64,000 nucleotides of DNA from an uncultured Rhodospira sp. (GCF_937138205.1 NZ_CAKZOT010000091.1:1-64000); one strand, 5' to 3'. Positions 49,746-58,859 are shown, counted from the first letter of the stretch. Program-made: numbers and translations. Notes: generated by a model from the sequence alone, not told the origin.

Positions 49746-50543
49746 ATGAACAAACCCCAAGCGGTCGCGCCCGAGTTCCCGCGCGGTCCCCTGCCGGACG
49801 ACCCGACAATCGTGCCGGCCTCGCGCCCGATGCCCGTCGATGCCAATCGTCCGGCCCCGGTTCCGGTCCCCGCCATTCCGGAGTACCTGAGCCGGGTCTA
49901 CACCTGGGCGTACCTCACGCCCGCCTACAGTCGCTTCCTCGACACCTCGCTGGTCGTGTCGGCGATCCTGTGGGGCAACATGAACCGGCTGATGCGGGCC
50001 GGCTTCTCGGAGTTCAAGCCGGGCCAGACCGTGTTGCAGCCGGCCTGTGTGTACGGCACGTTCTCGCGGAAGCTCGCCGAGGTCCTGGGGCCGAGCGGCA
50101 CCCTGCACGTGACCGACGTGGCCACCAACCAGATCGAGACCTGCCGCAAGAAGCTGGCCGACCATCCCACCGCCCGCATCGGCCTGGCCGACGCGGCGGA
50201 ACCGCGTGACCGCGATTACGACGGCGTGTGCTGTTTCTTCCTGCTGCACGAGGTGCCGGAGGACTACAAGCATCGCATCGTCAAGAGCCTGCTGGACGCC
50301 ACCCGGCCGGGCGGCAAGACGGTGTTCGTGGACTACCACGGCCCGCACTGGGCGCATCCGTTGCGGCCGATCATGCTGGCGGTCTGGCGCCTGCTGGAGC
50401 CGTTTGCCATCGCCCTGAGCAAGAACGAGATCGCCTCCTACGCGCCGCCGGCCCTGGCCCGGCAGTTCACCTGGCGCAAGGAGACCTACTTCGGCGGGCT
50501 CTACCAGAAGGTCGTGGCGACCCGGGTGGTCGCGGGCACCTGA
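49746..50543 (+). CDS. rquA: RquA-type rhodoquinone biosynthesis methyltransferase-like protein
   Basis: 265 residues. Class I methyltransferase fold with RquA-style changes: VLQPACVYGTFSRKLAEVLG in place of the usual SAM-binding glycine loop, YDGVCCFFLLHEVPEDYKHR, and TVFVDYHGPHWAHPLRPIM. LSRVYTWAYLTPAYSRFLD and SAILWGNMNRLMRAGFSE at the front match the RquA N-terminus. RquA converts ubiquinone to rhodoquinone, the low-potential quinone used for fumarate respiration in Rhodospirillum rubrum and others. The Pro-rich first 45 residues are an unusual extension. Assignment rests on remembered motifs, not alignment. Confidence 0.8.
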   Translation: MNKPQAVAPEFPRGPLPDDPTIVPASRPMPVDANRPAPVPVPAIPEYLSRVYTWAYLTPAYSRFLDTSLVVSAILWGNMNRLMRAGFSEFKPGQTVLQPACVYGTFSRKLAEVLGPSGTLHVTDVATNQIETCRKKLADHPTARIGLADAAEPRDRDYDGVCCFFLLHEVPEDYKHRIVKSLLDATRPGGKTVFVDYHGPHWAHPLRPIMLAVWRLLEPFAIALSKNEIASYAPPALARQFTWRKETYFGGLYQKVVATRVVAGT

Positions 50544-50580
50544 CGGCGGCCGCGAGCGGGCAGGATAGGCGACGTTTTTT

Positions 50581-50652
50581 GACTCGGGACTCAAGATTCC
50601 CTAATAACCTGTTGGAATCTTGACTCATCCGCAGTACCTTGTATCGAGAGTC
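50581..50652 (+). promoter_or_regulatory. Cluster of six GANTC sites before the coiled-coil gene
   Basis: GACTC (50581), GACTC (50588), GATTC (50595), GAATC (50615), GACTC (50622) and GAGTC (50648) fall within 72 bp. TCAAGATTCC (50591) and GGAATCTTGA (50614) also form a 10-bp inverted repeat. GANTC is the CcrM methylation site of alphaproteobacteria, so methylation could control the gene that begins at 50677. Confidence 0.6.
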
Positions 50653-50676
50653 TCTCGACAGCAAGGGCGAGTCGCC

Positions 50677-53580
50677 ATGGCTACCCGCGAAATCGATCCG
50701 GACGAGGACCTCCGGGGCGCCGATGCGATCCGGACGGACACGGACCCCAAACGCCGCGCGCGGGCGCCACGGCTGATTGCCGACAACGACCGGCCGGCCG
50801 CGCCGGAGGTGGCGGCCGACGATGACGACGCGGATCAGGGCGCCGCGCCTCGGGCTGCCGCGCGCCACGCCGACGGCGCGGCGGCCATGGACCTGCCGCC
50901 GCTGCCGCCGGATCCGCCGCTGACCCTGCCGCACAGCGTCGAGTGGCGCTCGTGGATCGCCGCCGGGTTCTCGCTGTTCTGGCTCGCCTTCTTCGGCTTC
51001 TACGTCCAGCAGAGCGTGGGCTGGACCAACCTGTTCATGCTGCTGCCGCATGAGTTCGCCGGTTTCGCCGCCGGCGGGCTGATTCCCGTGGCCCTGGCCT
51101 GGGCGCTGGTGGCGGTGTTCTCGCGCGATGGCCGCTATGGCCGCGAGGCGCTGATCCTGCGCGACCAGTTGCGCCGGCTGTCCTACCCCACCGACACGGC
51201 GCGCGGCCAGATGAACGAGGTCGCCCAGTCACTCACCGAACAGGCGCGGCTGTTGACCGACTCCTCGCGCCAAGCCCTGGCCGAGGCCCGGCAGGTGCGC
51301 GACGGCCTGCGCAACGAGGTGGTGGCACTGAGTTCGCTGGCCGACAAGTTCCGCGAGGATATCGCCCAGGTCATCCGCGACACCGAAAGCCAGGTCTACG
51401 GCCTGGAGGACGCCACGGAGCGCGCCGTCAGCCGCGCCCGCGATGCCGGCCAGACGCTGGAACGCCAGACCGGGACCCTGAGCGAGACCACCGACAAGAT
51501 GTTGGCCCAGACCCGGACGCTGGACGAAAGCCTGCGCAAGCATGTGCAGGACCTGACCCTGGTCGGCCAGCAGGCGCGTGAGCATGGCAGTTCCCTGCAC
51601 GCCGTCAACGACGGCATGACCCGCGCGCTCCGCGAGGGCCGCACGCTCAGCGAGGAGATGTCCACCCTGCTGAAGGAGATGGACCAGCACATCGGCGGCC
51701 AACACCAGCACGTCGAGGACCTGCGCGGGCGCTGGGAAAAGACCAGCCAGGCCGCACAGGAGGCCATGGCCCAGCGCTCGCAGGGGATCGACCAGGTCAG
51801 CGAACGCCTGCTCAGCCGCACCCAGGTGATCGAAAGCACCATCGGCCGCCAGACCGATGCCCTGATGAGCGCCTCCGATCAGGCCATGTCCCGTCTGAAG
51901 GAGATGGAAGGCCTCTTCACCCGCCGGGTGCAGAGCATGAACACCGCCGTCGACGAGGCCACCGGCAAGCTGTCGGATGCCTCGCTGATGGTGGCCCAGC
52001 GCGGGCAGGAGGCGGAAACCGCCACGCGCTCGGCCACCAACACGCTGGAACGCGCCGCCGGCACCCTCGACGACATGCTGCGCGCCCTGACCGCCGCCGT
52101 GCAGCGCGCCGAAAGCCGCGCCCGCGACGCCGGCGCGGCGGTCAAGGAGCAGGCCGAGGGCCTGGAGGCGCATACCACCGAGGCCGGCCGTCAGGCCGAG
52201 GCGATCCGCGAGGCGATCACGGCCCAGGGCGAGGCCCTGGCCGACGGGGCGCGGCTCATCGGCCAGCAACTCGACCTGGTCCAAAGCGGCCTGAGCCAGC
52301 ACGCGCGCCACCTGGGCGACGCCGCGAATTCCGCCGCCGGCCGTATCAGCGAGACGGTGGAGGCCCTGCGCCAGCGCCTGACCGACCTGTCCGGCATCTC
52401 CGGTCAGGTCAACCGGGAACTCGAAAGCGTGGGCACCAATCTCGTCCAGCACGCCGAAACGCTGGAATCCACCGGGGCGCGCACGGTCGCCCATACGCGC
52501 ACGGCTGCCGAGGCGGTCCGCGCCGAGACTCAGGCCCTGCAGGACCTCGTCGCCAAGGTTCACGGCGCCCTGGCGGGGCTGGAACAGACCCTGGCCGAGC
52601 GCGTCGAGGCGGTCGACCGGGCCGCGTCGGGTGCCGACGAACGCCTGACGGCGACAGCCGAGGTGATCGAGGGCAAGGTGCGGGTGCTGAACGACGGCTC
52701 CGAACAGGCGTCGGTGGCCTTGACCGGCGTTGCCAGCCTGCTTGACGACCGTTCGGACCATCTGGAGACGATCATCGGCCGTTCCGTGACCCGCATGACC
52801 GACCTGGGCGGCGCGCTCGACCAGCACGCCCGCCAGTTCGAGGAGATCACCGGGCGCGGCCTGTCACAGGCGACCGTGGCCGGCAACCGGCTGCGCCAGT
52901 CCACCGACGGCATCCAGGCCGCCGCCGAAAAGGCCGCCGAGACCGTGCGCGGCGCCGCCACGCTGCTGGGCGGCTCGCTGGAGGAGGCGGACGAGCGGGC
53001 GCGCGACTTGGTGCCTGTACTGGAACGCGCCGTGGCCAGCATCCGCCAGGAGGCCGATACCCTGGCCCTGTCCGGCGACAAGGTCTCGGACACCACGCGC
53101 CGGCTGGGCGCCGAGTTCCTGCGTCATGCACAGATCCTGGTGGAGGCCGCCGACAAGGCCGAGCAGCGCGCCGGGCTGCTGCGGACCGAGGTGGAGCAGG
53201 CGCAGATCGGCACCTTCCTGCACCAGGCCAGCGTCATGATCGAACGCCTGGAAAGCGTCGCCGTGGACATCGCCCGCATCTTCAACCCGGTACGCGACGA
53301 GGAACTGTGGCGGCGTTACCAGAAAGGCGACCACGGCGTCTTTCTGCGCCACCTGGCGCGCGTCATGACCGTCAAGCAGCACGGCGCCGTGCGCGAGGTG
53401 TTCGACAACGACCGCGAGTTCCGCGGGTACGTCACCCAGTTCGTCACCGACTACGAAAGCCTGCTGGAACAGGCCCACCAGACCGCGCGGGCCGACATCC
53501 TGACGGCGCTGTTCATCGGTTCCGACCTGGGCAAGGTCTATCTGGTTCTGGCCAAGGCGCTCGGCCGACTGGAGGAATAG
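50677..53580 (+). CDS. Large coiled-coil inner-membrane protein
   Basis: 967 residues from the ATG at 50677. The N-terminal about 90 residues are acidic, Ala/Asp-rich. Two TM helices (about 95-117, WIAAGFSLFWLAFFGFYV; about 130-155, FAGFAAGGLIPVALAWALV) flank a short loop. Residues 175-840 are one long helical coiled coil with receptor-like composition (QTLERQTGTLSETTDKMLAQ; RTLDESLRKHVQDLTLVGQQ) but no methyl-accepting signalling tip. The C-terminus (about 870-967) is globular: VAVDIARIFNPVRDEELWRR and FVTDYESLLEQAHQTARADI. No enzymatic motif. It may be a scaffold or polar/cytoskeletal organiser; this is a guess. Related to nothing I can name. Confidence 0.7.
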   Translation: MATREIDPDEDLRGADAIRTDTDPKRRARAPRLIADNDRPAAPEVAADDDDADQGAAPRAAARHADGAAAMDLPPLPPDPPLTLPHSVEWRSWIAAGFSLFWLAFFGFYVQQSVGWTNLFMLLPHEFAGFAAGGLIPVALAWALVAVFSRDGRYGREALILRDQLRRLSYPTDTARGQMNEVAQSLTEQARLLTDSSRQALAEARQVRDGLRNEVVALSSLADKFREDIAQVIRDTESQVYGLEDATERAVSRARDAGQTLERQTGTLSETTDKMLAQTRTLDESLRKHVQDLTLVGQQAREHGSSLHAVNDGMTRALREGRTLSEEMSTLLKEMDQHIGGQHQHVEDLRGRWEKTSQAAQEAMAQRSQGIDQVSERLLSRTQVIESTIGRQTDALMSASDQAMSRLKEMEGLFTRRVQSMNTAVDEATGKLSDASLMVAQRGQEAETATRSATNTLERAAGTLDDMLRALTAAVQRAESRARDAGAAVKEQAEGLEAHTTEAGRQAEAIREAITAQGEALADGARLIGQQLDLVQSGLSQHARHLGDAANSAAGRISETVEALRQRLTDLSGISGQVNRELESVGTNLVQHAETLESTGARTVAHTRTAAEAVRAETQALQDLVAKVHGALAGLEQTLAERVEAVDRAASGADERLTATAEVIEGKVRVLNDGSEQASVALTGVASLLDDRSDHLETIIGRSVTRMTDLGGALDQHARQFEEITGRGLSQATVAGNRLRQSTDGIQAAAEKAAETVRGAATLLGGSLEEADERARDLVPVLERAVASIRQEADTLALSGDKVSDTTRRLGAEFLRHAQILVEAADKAEQRAGLLRTEVEQAQIGTFLHQASVMIERLESVAVDIARIFNPVRDEELWRRYQKGDHGVFLRHLARVMTVKQHGAVREVFDNDREFRGYVTQFVTDYESLLEQAHQTARADILTALFIGSDLGKVYLVLAKALGRLEE

Positions 53581-53676
53581 AGTGGCCACACGGCCGGTCC
53601 GTTGGCATAGTCCTCGGCGTTCGGGTCGAGGCCGCCGGTGCGCGGCGCCACCGGGCGAGGCACCTAGACAGCGCAC

Positions 53677-54798
53677 ATGAGCACACCGGAGACAGTCGAG
53701 CGGGTGGTGATCGGGGCCGGGGTGGTCGGCTTGGCGGTCGCGCGCGCGCTGGCGCTGGCGGGGCGCGAAGTGATCCTTCTTGAGGCCGCCGACGCCTTTG
53801 GCACAGAAACCTCCTCGCGCAACAGCGAGGTCATCCACGCTGGCGTGTACTACCCCGAAGGCAGCCTGAAGGCGCGCCTGTGCGTGCAAGGCCGCCGGAT
53901 GCTGTACGCCTATCTGGCCGAGCGCGGCCTGCCGCACGACCGCTGCGGCAAGCTGATCGTCGCCAGCCGCGCTGGCGGCGCGCCGGAAATCGCGGCGCTG
54001 CGCGGCGTTCAGGCCCGCGCGGCGGCGGCCGGCGTGGACCTGCCCTGGCTGTCCGGTGCCGAGGCCATGGCGCTGGAACCGGGCGGGCTGGACTGCGTCG
54101 CCGCGCTGGAGTCGCCCGAAACGGGGATCCTGGACAGCCATGCCCTGATGTTGTCGCTGCTGGGCGACGCCGAGGCGGCGGGCACGGTGCTGGCGCTGCG
54201 CAGTCCCGTGGTTGGCGGACGCGCCCTCGACGGCGGCGGGGTGGAGCTGGACGTGGGCGGCGCCGCCCCCATGCGGCTGCGGGCGCGGGGGGTGGTCAAC
54301 TGCGCTGGCCTGGGCGCCCGCGCGGTGGGCCTGTCGATCGCGGGGGTCCCACCCGAGACCGTGCCGCCGCTGCATCTGGCGCGCGGGGTCTATTTCAGCC
54401 TGAGCGGCAAGGCCCCGTTCCGCCGCCTGATCTATCCGGTGCCGGGGCCGGCCAGCCTGGGGCTGCACTATACCCGCGACCTGGGCGGCCAGGGGCGCTT
54501 CGGTCCGGACGTGGAGTGGATCGACCGCATCGACTACACGGTGGACCCGGGCCGCGCCGCGCTGTTCGTCGACGGCATCCGGCGCTACTGGCCGGGCCTG
54601 CCCGACGGCGCCCTGGCGCCCGCCTATGCGGGAATCCGCCCAAAGGTGCAGGCGCCTGGCACACCCGCGCACGATTTCGTGCTATTGTCCCCACGCGAGA
54701 CGCGCGTTCCCGGCTATACGGCCCTGCACGGCATCGAGAGCCCGGGCCTGACGTCCTGTCTCGCCATTGCCGACTGTGTGGCGGAGTGGACCGCATGA
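53677..54798 (+). CDS. FAD-dependent oxidoreductase, L-2-hydroxyglutarate-oxidase-like
   Basis: 373 residues. FAD-binding Rossmann start VVIGAGVVGLAVARALALAG, then the LhgO/GlcD-DAO signature TSSRNSEVIHAGVYYPEGSL and ARLCVQGRRMLYAYLAERGL. GVVNCAGLGARAVGL and the closing LHGIESPGLTSCLAIADCVA are also typical. Likely oxidises L-2-hydroxyglutarate to 2-oxoglutarate; related 2-hydroxy acids are alternatives. Stop overlaps the GH114-like gene by ATGA. Confidence 0.85.
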   Translation: MSTPETVERVVIGAGVVGLAVARALALAGREVILLEAADAFGTETSSRNSEVIHAGVYYPEGSLKARLCVQGRRMLYAYLAERGLPHDRCGKLIVASRAGGAPEIAALRGVQARAAAAGVDLPWLSGAEAMALEPGGLDCVAALESPETGILDSHALMLSLLGDAEAAGTVLALRSPVVGGRALDGGGVELDVGGAAPMRLRARGVVNCAGLGARAVGLSIAGVPPETVPPLHLARGVYFSLSGKAPFRRLIYPVPGPASLGLHYTRDLGGQGRFGPDVEWIDRIDYTVDPGRAALFVDGIRRYWPGLPDGALAPAYAGIRPKVQAPGTPAHDFVLLSPRETRVPGYTALHGIESPGLTSCLAIADCVAEWTA

Positions 54799-56048
54799 CC
54801 TGTCTGTTCGCACGATATGCCCTTGTCCTGCTGGCGCTGGCCTTGATGGCGGGGACGGCGCCGCGCGCCGCCTCCGCCGCCGACGCGACGGCCGAGGCGC
54901 CGAGCACCCAGCGCCTGATGGAGCAGTTGCGCGACCTCGGCCTGGCCCCGGAACAGGAGGGCATGGACCCCCAGGGCCTGTACGACTCGCTGGGCGACCG
55001 GCCCGGCCTGCTGGACCTGCTGCGCCAGGAACGTGAGGCCCGCGAGGCGGAGCGCAACAAGGGCGAGGATCCGGGCGAGCCGCTGCTGTCCCTGCCCCAG
55101 CCCCTGATCCCCGACGTGCGGGCCGAACTGCGCGCCATCGTGCAGGAGCTGTCCCGCTACGCCCATGCCCGCGATCCCGGCTTCGCCGTGCTGGCCCGGG
55201 GGGGCGCGCCGCTGGCCTTCCGCCACCGCCGCGAGGCCATGCTGGACGCCGCCCGCGCCGCCCACGCCGGCCTGGCCGGCATCAATCCGGACAACCCGGC
55301 GGCCGGTGTCGGCGAACCGGACGCGGGGTTCCTGGGCGCCGTGGACGGCGTGGTCATCGATGGTCAGTTCTGCGGCGAGCCGCCGGTCAGCGACGAGGAC
55401 CTCGCCCGCCTGGCCGACCTGAACGTCGTGCTCGTGTCCATCGACCACTGCGCCAACGACGCGATCGCGGCCGAGGCCCGCCGCCGCGCCCGCGCCGCCG
55501 GCGTGCTGATCCATGCCGACACCGACGCGGAGGGCCGCCTGGATACCGTGCCCGAGGGCCGGCCGTGGGGCGAGAACGCCGAGAACATCACCGACCCCCA
55601 CCAGGCGCGGTCCATCCTGGTCCTGGAGGATGCCTCGGCCTTCGGCGACGTCAGCCTGCTGATCGGTGCCCTGCGCGAGACCAACCACGATATTCTGGTG
55701 CTGGACCCGTTCCTGCTTGGCGCGCGCGCCCTGGGCGAGGATCATGTCCGGCAGTTGCGCCACAAGAAGCTGGGCGCGCGCCGCCTGGTGCTGGCCTCGT
55801 TCGATGTGGCATACGCTCACAGTGACGCCTACTACTGGGAACCGGGATGGACCCTGGGCACGCCGCGCTGGCTGGCGGCCACCGCGCGGGGGCGGCCGGG
55901 CGCCCACTTCACCGAGGTCTGGGATCCGGCCTGGAAGGCCCAGTTGGGCGAGTTCTTCGTCGCCGTCATGGACCTGGGCTTTGATGGGGTCATGCTCGAC
56001 GGCCTGGACGCCGTCCACCGCTGGGAGCTGATTACGCCCATCAACTGA
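54795..56048 (+). CDS. Secreted GH114/TM1410-like protein (endo-polygalactosaminidase-related)
   Basis: 417 residues with a signal peptide (to about residue 28, AASAADA). The TIM-barrel pattern of the GH114/TM1410 group is seen in RRLVLASFDVAYAHSDAYYW, WDPAWKAQLGEFFVAVMDLG and FDGVMLDGLDAVHRWE, where Asp residues at strand ends would be catalytic. Members hydrolyse or process alpha-1,4-galactosamine-type polymers; substrate here is not known. The N-terminal about 100 residues are helical and unique. Coupled to the upstream oxidoreductase, with a broken glycosyltransferase just after. Confidence 0.75.
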   Translation: MTCLFARYALVLLALALMAGTAPRAASAADATAEAPSTQRLMEQLRDLGLAPEQEGMDPQGLYDSLGDRPGLLDLLRQEREAREAERNKGEDPGEPLLSLPQPLIPDVRAELRAIVQELSRYAHARDPGFAVLARGGAPLAFRHRREAMLDAARAAHAGLAGINPDNPAAGVGEPDAGFLGAVDGVVIDGQFCGEPPVSDEDLARLADLNVVLVSIDHCANDAIAAEARRRARAAGVLIHADTDAEGRLDTVPEGRPWGENAENITDPHQARSILVLEDASAFGDVSLLIGALRETNHDILVLDPFLLGARALGEDHVRQLRHKKLGARRLVLASFDVAYAHSDAYYWEPGWTLGTPRWLAATARGRPGAHFTEVWDPAWKAQLGEFFVAVMDLGFDGVMLDGLDAVHRWELITPIN

Positions 56049-56080
56049 CCGGGGCGGCGCCCCTTTCAACGACAGGTCCC

Positions 56081-56415
56081 ATGCATCTCACCCAGATCAT
56101 GGCCGGCGCCGCCCACGGCGGCGCCGAGACCTTTTTCTCCACGCTGGCCGTCGCCCTGCAGCAGGACGGCGTCGAAACTGCCGGCCGGGCTGTGGATCCG
56201 CGCCGCTCGCCTGGGCGGGTACTACGACCTGAAGTACTACCGGGGCTTCGATCATCTGATCGCCATCATCCCCGGTAACCGCCGCCACATCCTGGACGGC
56301 GGCTGGCCGGACCACCGCGTCCACTACATTCCCAATTTCTGCGTCGTCGATGAGACGGCGGGGCCGCGTCCCGCTCCCGCAGCGCCGCGATATGGTCTTC
56401 AAGCCACCTCGCCCG
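56081..56415 (+). pseudogene. Glycosyltransferase remnant with internal deletion and frameshift
   Basis: The frame from ATG 56081 reads MHLTQIMAGAAHGGAETFFS, a typical start of LPS-core glycosyltransferases. After about 32 residues it changes frame; the neighbouring frame continues KLPAGLWIRAARLGGYYDLK, YYRGFDHLIAIIPGNRRHIL and VHYIPNFCVVDETAG, which normally lies about 60-70 residues further on. A deletion near 56180 with loss of frame, and no C-terminal donor domain, means it is dead. It abuts mltA. Confidence 0.75.
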
Positions 56416-56419
56416 GAGC

Positions 56420-57706
56420 CTACATCATCAGCGGATCGGTGCCCGGCGCGCGCGGCACCAGCAGCCACGTCCGCCCCGGGCTGGCCATGCGCCCGGCCTG
56501 CTGGAAGGCCGCCTCGCCGGCGCCCCAGAACACGTCGCCGCGATTGATCCCCTTGATCGCCGACCCGGTGTCCTGCGCCGCCATCAGCCGCCGCAGCGGC
56601 CGGCCGCCGGGGTCGGTGGTGGACAGCCACACCAGCGATCCCAGCGGCAGCACCGCCGGGTCCACGGCTAGGCTGCGCAGCGGCGTCAGCGGCACCCCCA
56701 GGGCGCCGATCGGTCCGGCGCCGGTGATCTCGCGGAAAAAGATATAGCGGCCGTTCTCGCGCATCAGCGCCCGGCCCTGCTCCGGATGGGCGCGCAGCCA
56801 CGCCCGGATGGCCGGCATCGAGCGGCCGTCGGCCAGGCCGCGTTCGCTCACCAGCCGCCCGATCCCCACGAACGGTCGACCGTTGTTGGCGGCGTAGCCG
56901 ATGCGCGTGCCGGTGCCGTCGGGCAGGGTGACCTGTCCCGACCCCTGGATATGCAGGATGTGCAGGTCGACCGGATCGTCGGCCCAGAACAGCACCGGGG
57001 CCTTGCCCTCCAAGGCGCCGTCCTCGATCTCGGCGCGGCTGTGGTAGGGGTCGCCAGTGGCGGCGTGGCGGCCCTGCCCGTTCTCGACCGACAAGTCGTC
57101 GGGTGGGCCGTACACCGGGAAACGGTACCGCGCATCGGGCGCGCGGGCGGCGTGGATATGCGCCTCGTAGTAGCCGGTGAACAGGCCGTGCGCCGAGGCA
57201 TCGGTGCTGGTCACGGCATAGGCGCGGAAGCCGCGCTCCAGCGCGGCGCGGAAGGCGTCGGCATCATCGGCCGGAACGCCGTCGAGCCGGCGGCAGGCGG
57301 CCTGCCAGTCGCCCACCGATCCGGCCACTGCCCGCAAGGCCGCCGACCCGCGCGGGGCCATCGGCCGGTCGGGCGGCAGGGTGGCCAGCCGCGCGCACGA
57401 GCGACTCAGCGCCGGGCGGGCCTCGATCAGACGGTCGCCGGCCCATCCCGGCACGGACTGCAGGGAAACGGGGGTATAGATGGGCTCGGGCGGCGGAACG
57501 GGTCGGCGCGGCGCGCAGGACAGGGCCACCAGGCCCAGGACGGCCATCAGCCCCAGCCCGACGGCAACGCTGGCGTGGCGGCGCGTGGCGGCGGGACGCC
57601 GCTCCCAAGCCCGCAGCCCGCGTTCGGCGGCCACGGCCAAACGCCGCGCGCGACGGCGCCCCCAGGCCCGAAGCGACGGCGGAACGCGGAGCCTGCGCAT
57701 GGGCAT
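56420..57706 (-). CDS. mltA: Membrane-bound lytic murein transglycosylase A
   Basis: 428 residues. An Arg-rich start, one hydrophobic stretch (about 48-64) with a following Cys (ALSCAPRR), so lipid anchoring is plausible. MltA barrel: FTGYYEAHIHAARAPDARYR, and the second half SGQVTLPDGTGTRIGYAANN. The C-terminal 3D domain reads MAAQDTGSAIKGINRGDVFW with its conserved Asp trio. Cleaves murein glycan with 1,6-anhydro ends. Next to a Tim44-like gene, a normal alphaproteobacterial neighbour. Confidence 0.92.
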   Translation of the reverse strand: MPMRRLRVPPSLRAWGRRRARRLAVAAERGLRAWERRPAATRRHASVAVGLGLMAVLGLVALSCAPRRPVPPPEPIYTPVSLQSVPGWAGDRLIEARPALSRSCARLATLPPDRPMAPRGSAALRAVAGSVGDWQAACRRLDGVPADDADAFRAALERGFRAYAVTSTDASAHGLFTGYYEAHIHAARAPDARYRFPVYGPPDDLSVENGQGRHAATGDPYHSRAEIEDGALEGKAPVLFWADDPVDLHILHIQGSGQVTLPDGTGTRIGYAANNGRPFVGIGRLVSERGLADGRSMPAIRAWLRAHPEQGRALMRENGRYIFFREITGAGPIGALGVPLTPLRSLAVDPAVLPLGSLVWLSTTDPGGRPLRRLMAAQDTGSAIKGINRGDVFWGAGEAAFQQAGRMASPGRTWLLVPRAPGTDPLMM

Positions 57707-57723
57707 GGGCCGGGACCGGTTGG

Positions 57724-58434
57724 TTATTCGTCGTCGGGCGTGCGGGTCGCCACCAGTGTCCAGTTGGGGTCGCGCGAGGTCACGTCACGGGCGAAGGTCC
57801 AGATGTCGGTCACGCGGGCGGTGTGCTCGGGGTCGCCGTCCACCACGGCGCCGGTGCGGTCGCGCACGACGTTGACCTGCTCGGAGACGAACTCGACCGT
57901 CACGTTCGCCACGGAGCCGTCCATGGCGGCCTCGGTCAGGGTCAGGCTCTTCAGGCCCAGCAGTTCGGTCTCCATGACCTCGCCGGCCGACTCCCGTTCG
58001 TCGATGGCGCGGGCGAAGCCGTCATAGACGTCGTCGGACAGCAACGGGCGCAGGGCCTGCTTGTCACCTTTGGCGAAGGCGGCGACGATCATCTCGAACG
58101 CCCCACGCGCGCCGCCCAGGAACCCGTCCGGATCAAACCCCGGATCGGCGGCGAGAACATCGTCGAGCCCCGGCACCGAGGACCGGCGACCGCCGGCCCA
58201 CGGCGACGCGCCCGAGTCGGACTCCTCCGCGTCGTCGTCCTGCGCGCGCCGTCCCGGCAGGTCGATGACATTGTCGTCCCGCGACCGGCCCTCCCCGGGC
58301 CGCGCGTCGAACGGCGTGCGTCGCGGCTTTTCGTTGCCGGTCCGCTTGCCCAGGACACTCCGCAGGCGCAGCACCAGAAAGGCCGCGATCATGGCGAAGA
58401 AGATGATGTCGATGAACTGGAAACCGTCGCCCAT
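57724..58434 (-). CDS. timA: Tim44-like domain membrane protein
   Basis: 236 residues from the ATG at 58434 (MGDGFQFIDIIFFAMIAAFL), beginning with one TM helix (about 8-25). A charged linker, then the Tim44 domain (about 105-230): GGARGAFEMIVAAFAKGDKQ, ALRPLLSDDVYDGFARAIDE and VNVTVEFVSEQVNVVRDRTG-like strands, ending VTDIWTFARDVTSRDPNWTL. Bacterial relatives are inner-membrane proteins of unclear role, co-located with mltA, 17 bp away here. Confidence 0.88.
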   Translation of the reverse strand: MGDGFQFIDIIFFAMIAAFLVLRLRSVLGKRTGNEKPRRTPFDARPGEGRSRDDNVIDLPGRRAQDDDAEESDSGASPWAGGRRSSVPGLDDVLAADPGFDPDGFLGGARGAFEMIVAAFAKGDKQALRPLLSDDVYDGFARAIDERESAGEVMETELLGLKSLTLTEAAMDGSVANVTVEFVSEQVNVVRDRTGAVVDGDPEHTARVTDIWTFARDVTSRDPNWTLVATRTPDDE

Positions 58435-58859
58435 GGTCACTCGAAACTCGCCGTTTGTTCCGACGGCATCGCCGCGCCGTCGAAACGTGATGTGCGCGCG
58501 CCCGCGCGAAAAAAGGCGGCCTGGACCCGAGTCCCATGGTCGGGTCCCCAGTGGCGGTCGTCCCCTGGACCTCGGCCGCCCCGGTGGGCTAAACACGACA
58601 GGCGGTTAAGGATCGCCGCGCCCAGCGCGTTCCGCTGAACCGGATATCCACCCCCCCAGTGTGAGGGAGCCGGCATCGCCGATCAACCCGCGTCATGCCA
58701 GCCGGTGCCGTCTCGGCCCGCGTTTCGATCCTCGCGGATCATCGTCCGCCCAGCCTGCCCGCTAGATAAGGGCGCGCGCGCGCGCGGGCAAGGCGTTTCC
58801 CGGCATCGCGTGCGTCCAATCCCCCAATTCCCCTAGAACCCGCGTCAGAGGCCATCACC
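58435..58859. other. Divergent intergenic region
   Basis: 425 bp between the Tim44-like gene and fxsA. It includes an alternating GC tract GCGCGCGCGCGCGCGG near 58771-58786, capable of left-handed DNA, and GTGATGTGCGCGCGCCCGCG near 58489. I see no convincing gene. Confidence 0.5.

Noticed and set aside
51229-52827. Reverse open frame of 532 codons
   Set aside because: Antisense of the coiled-coil gene; the forward frame has TM helices, heptads and a good ribosome site.
58764-58790. Alternating CG tract as a functional element
   Set aside because: Simple-sequence GC run in a GC-rich intergenic region; no further evidence.
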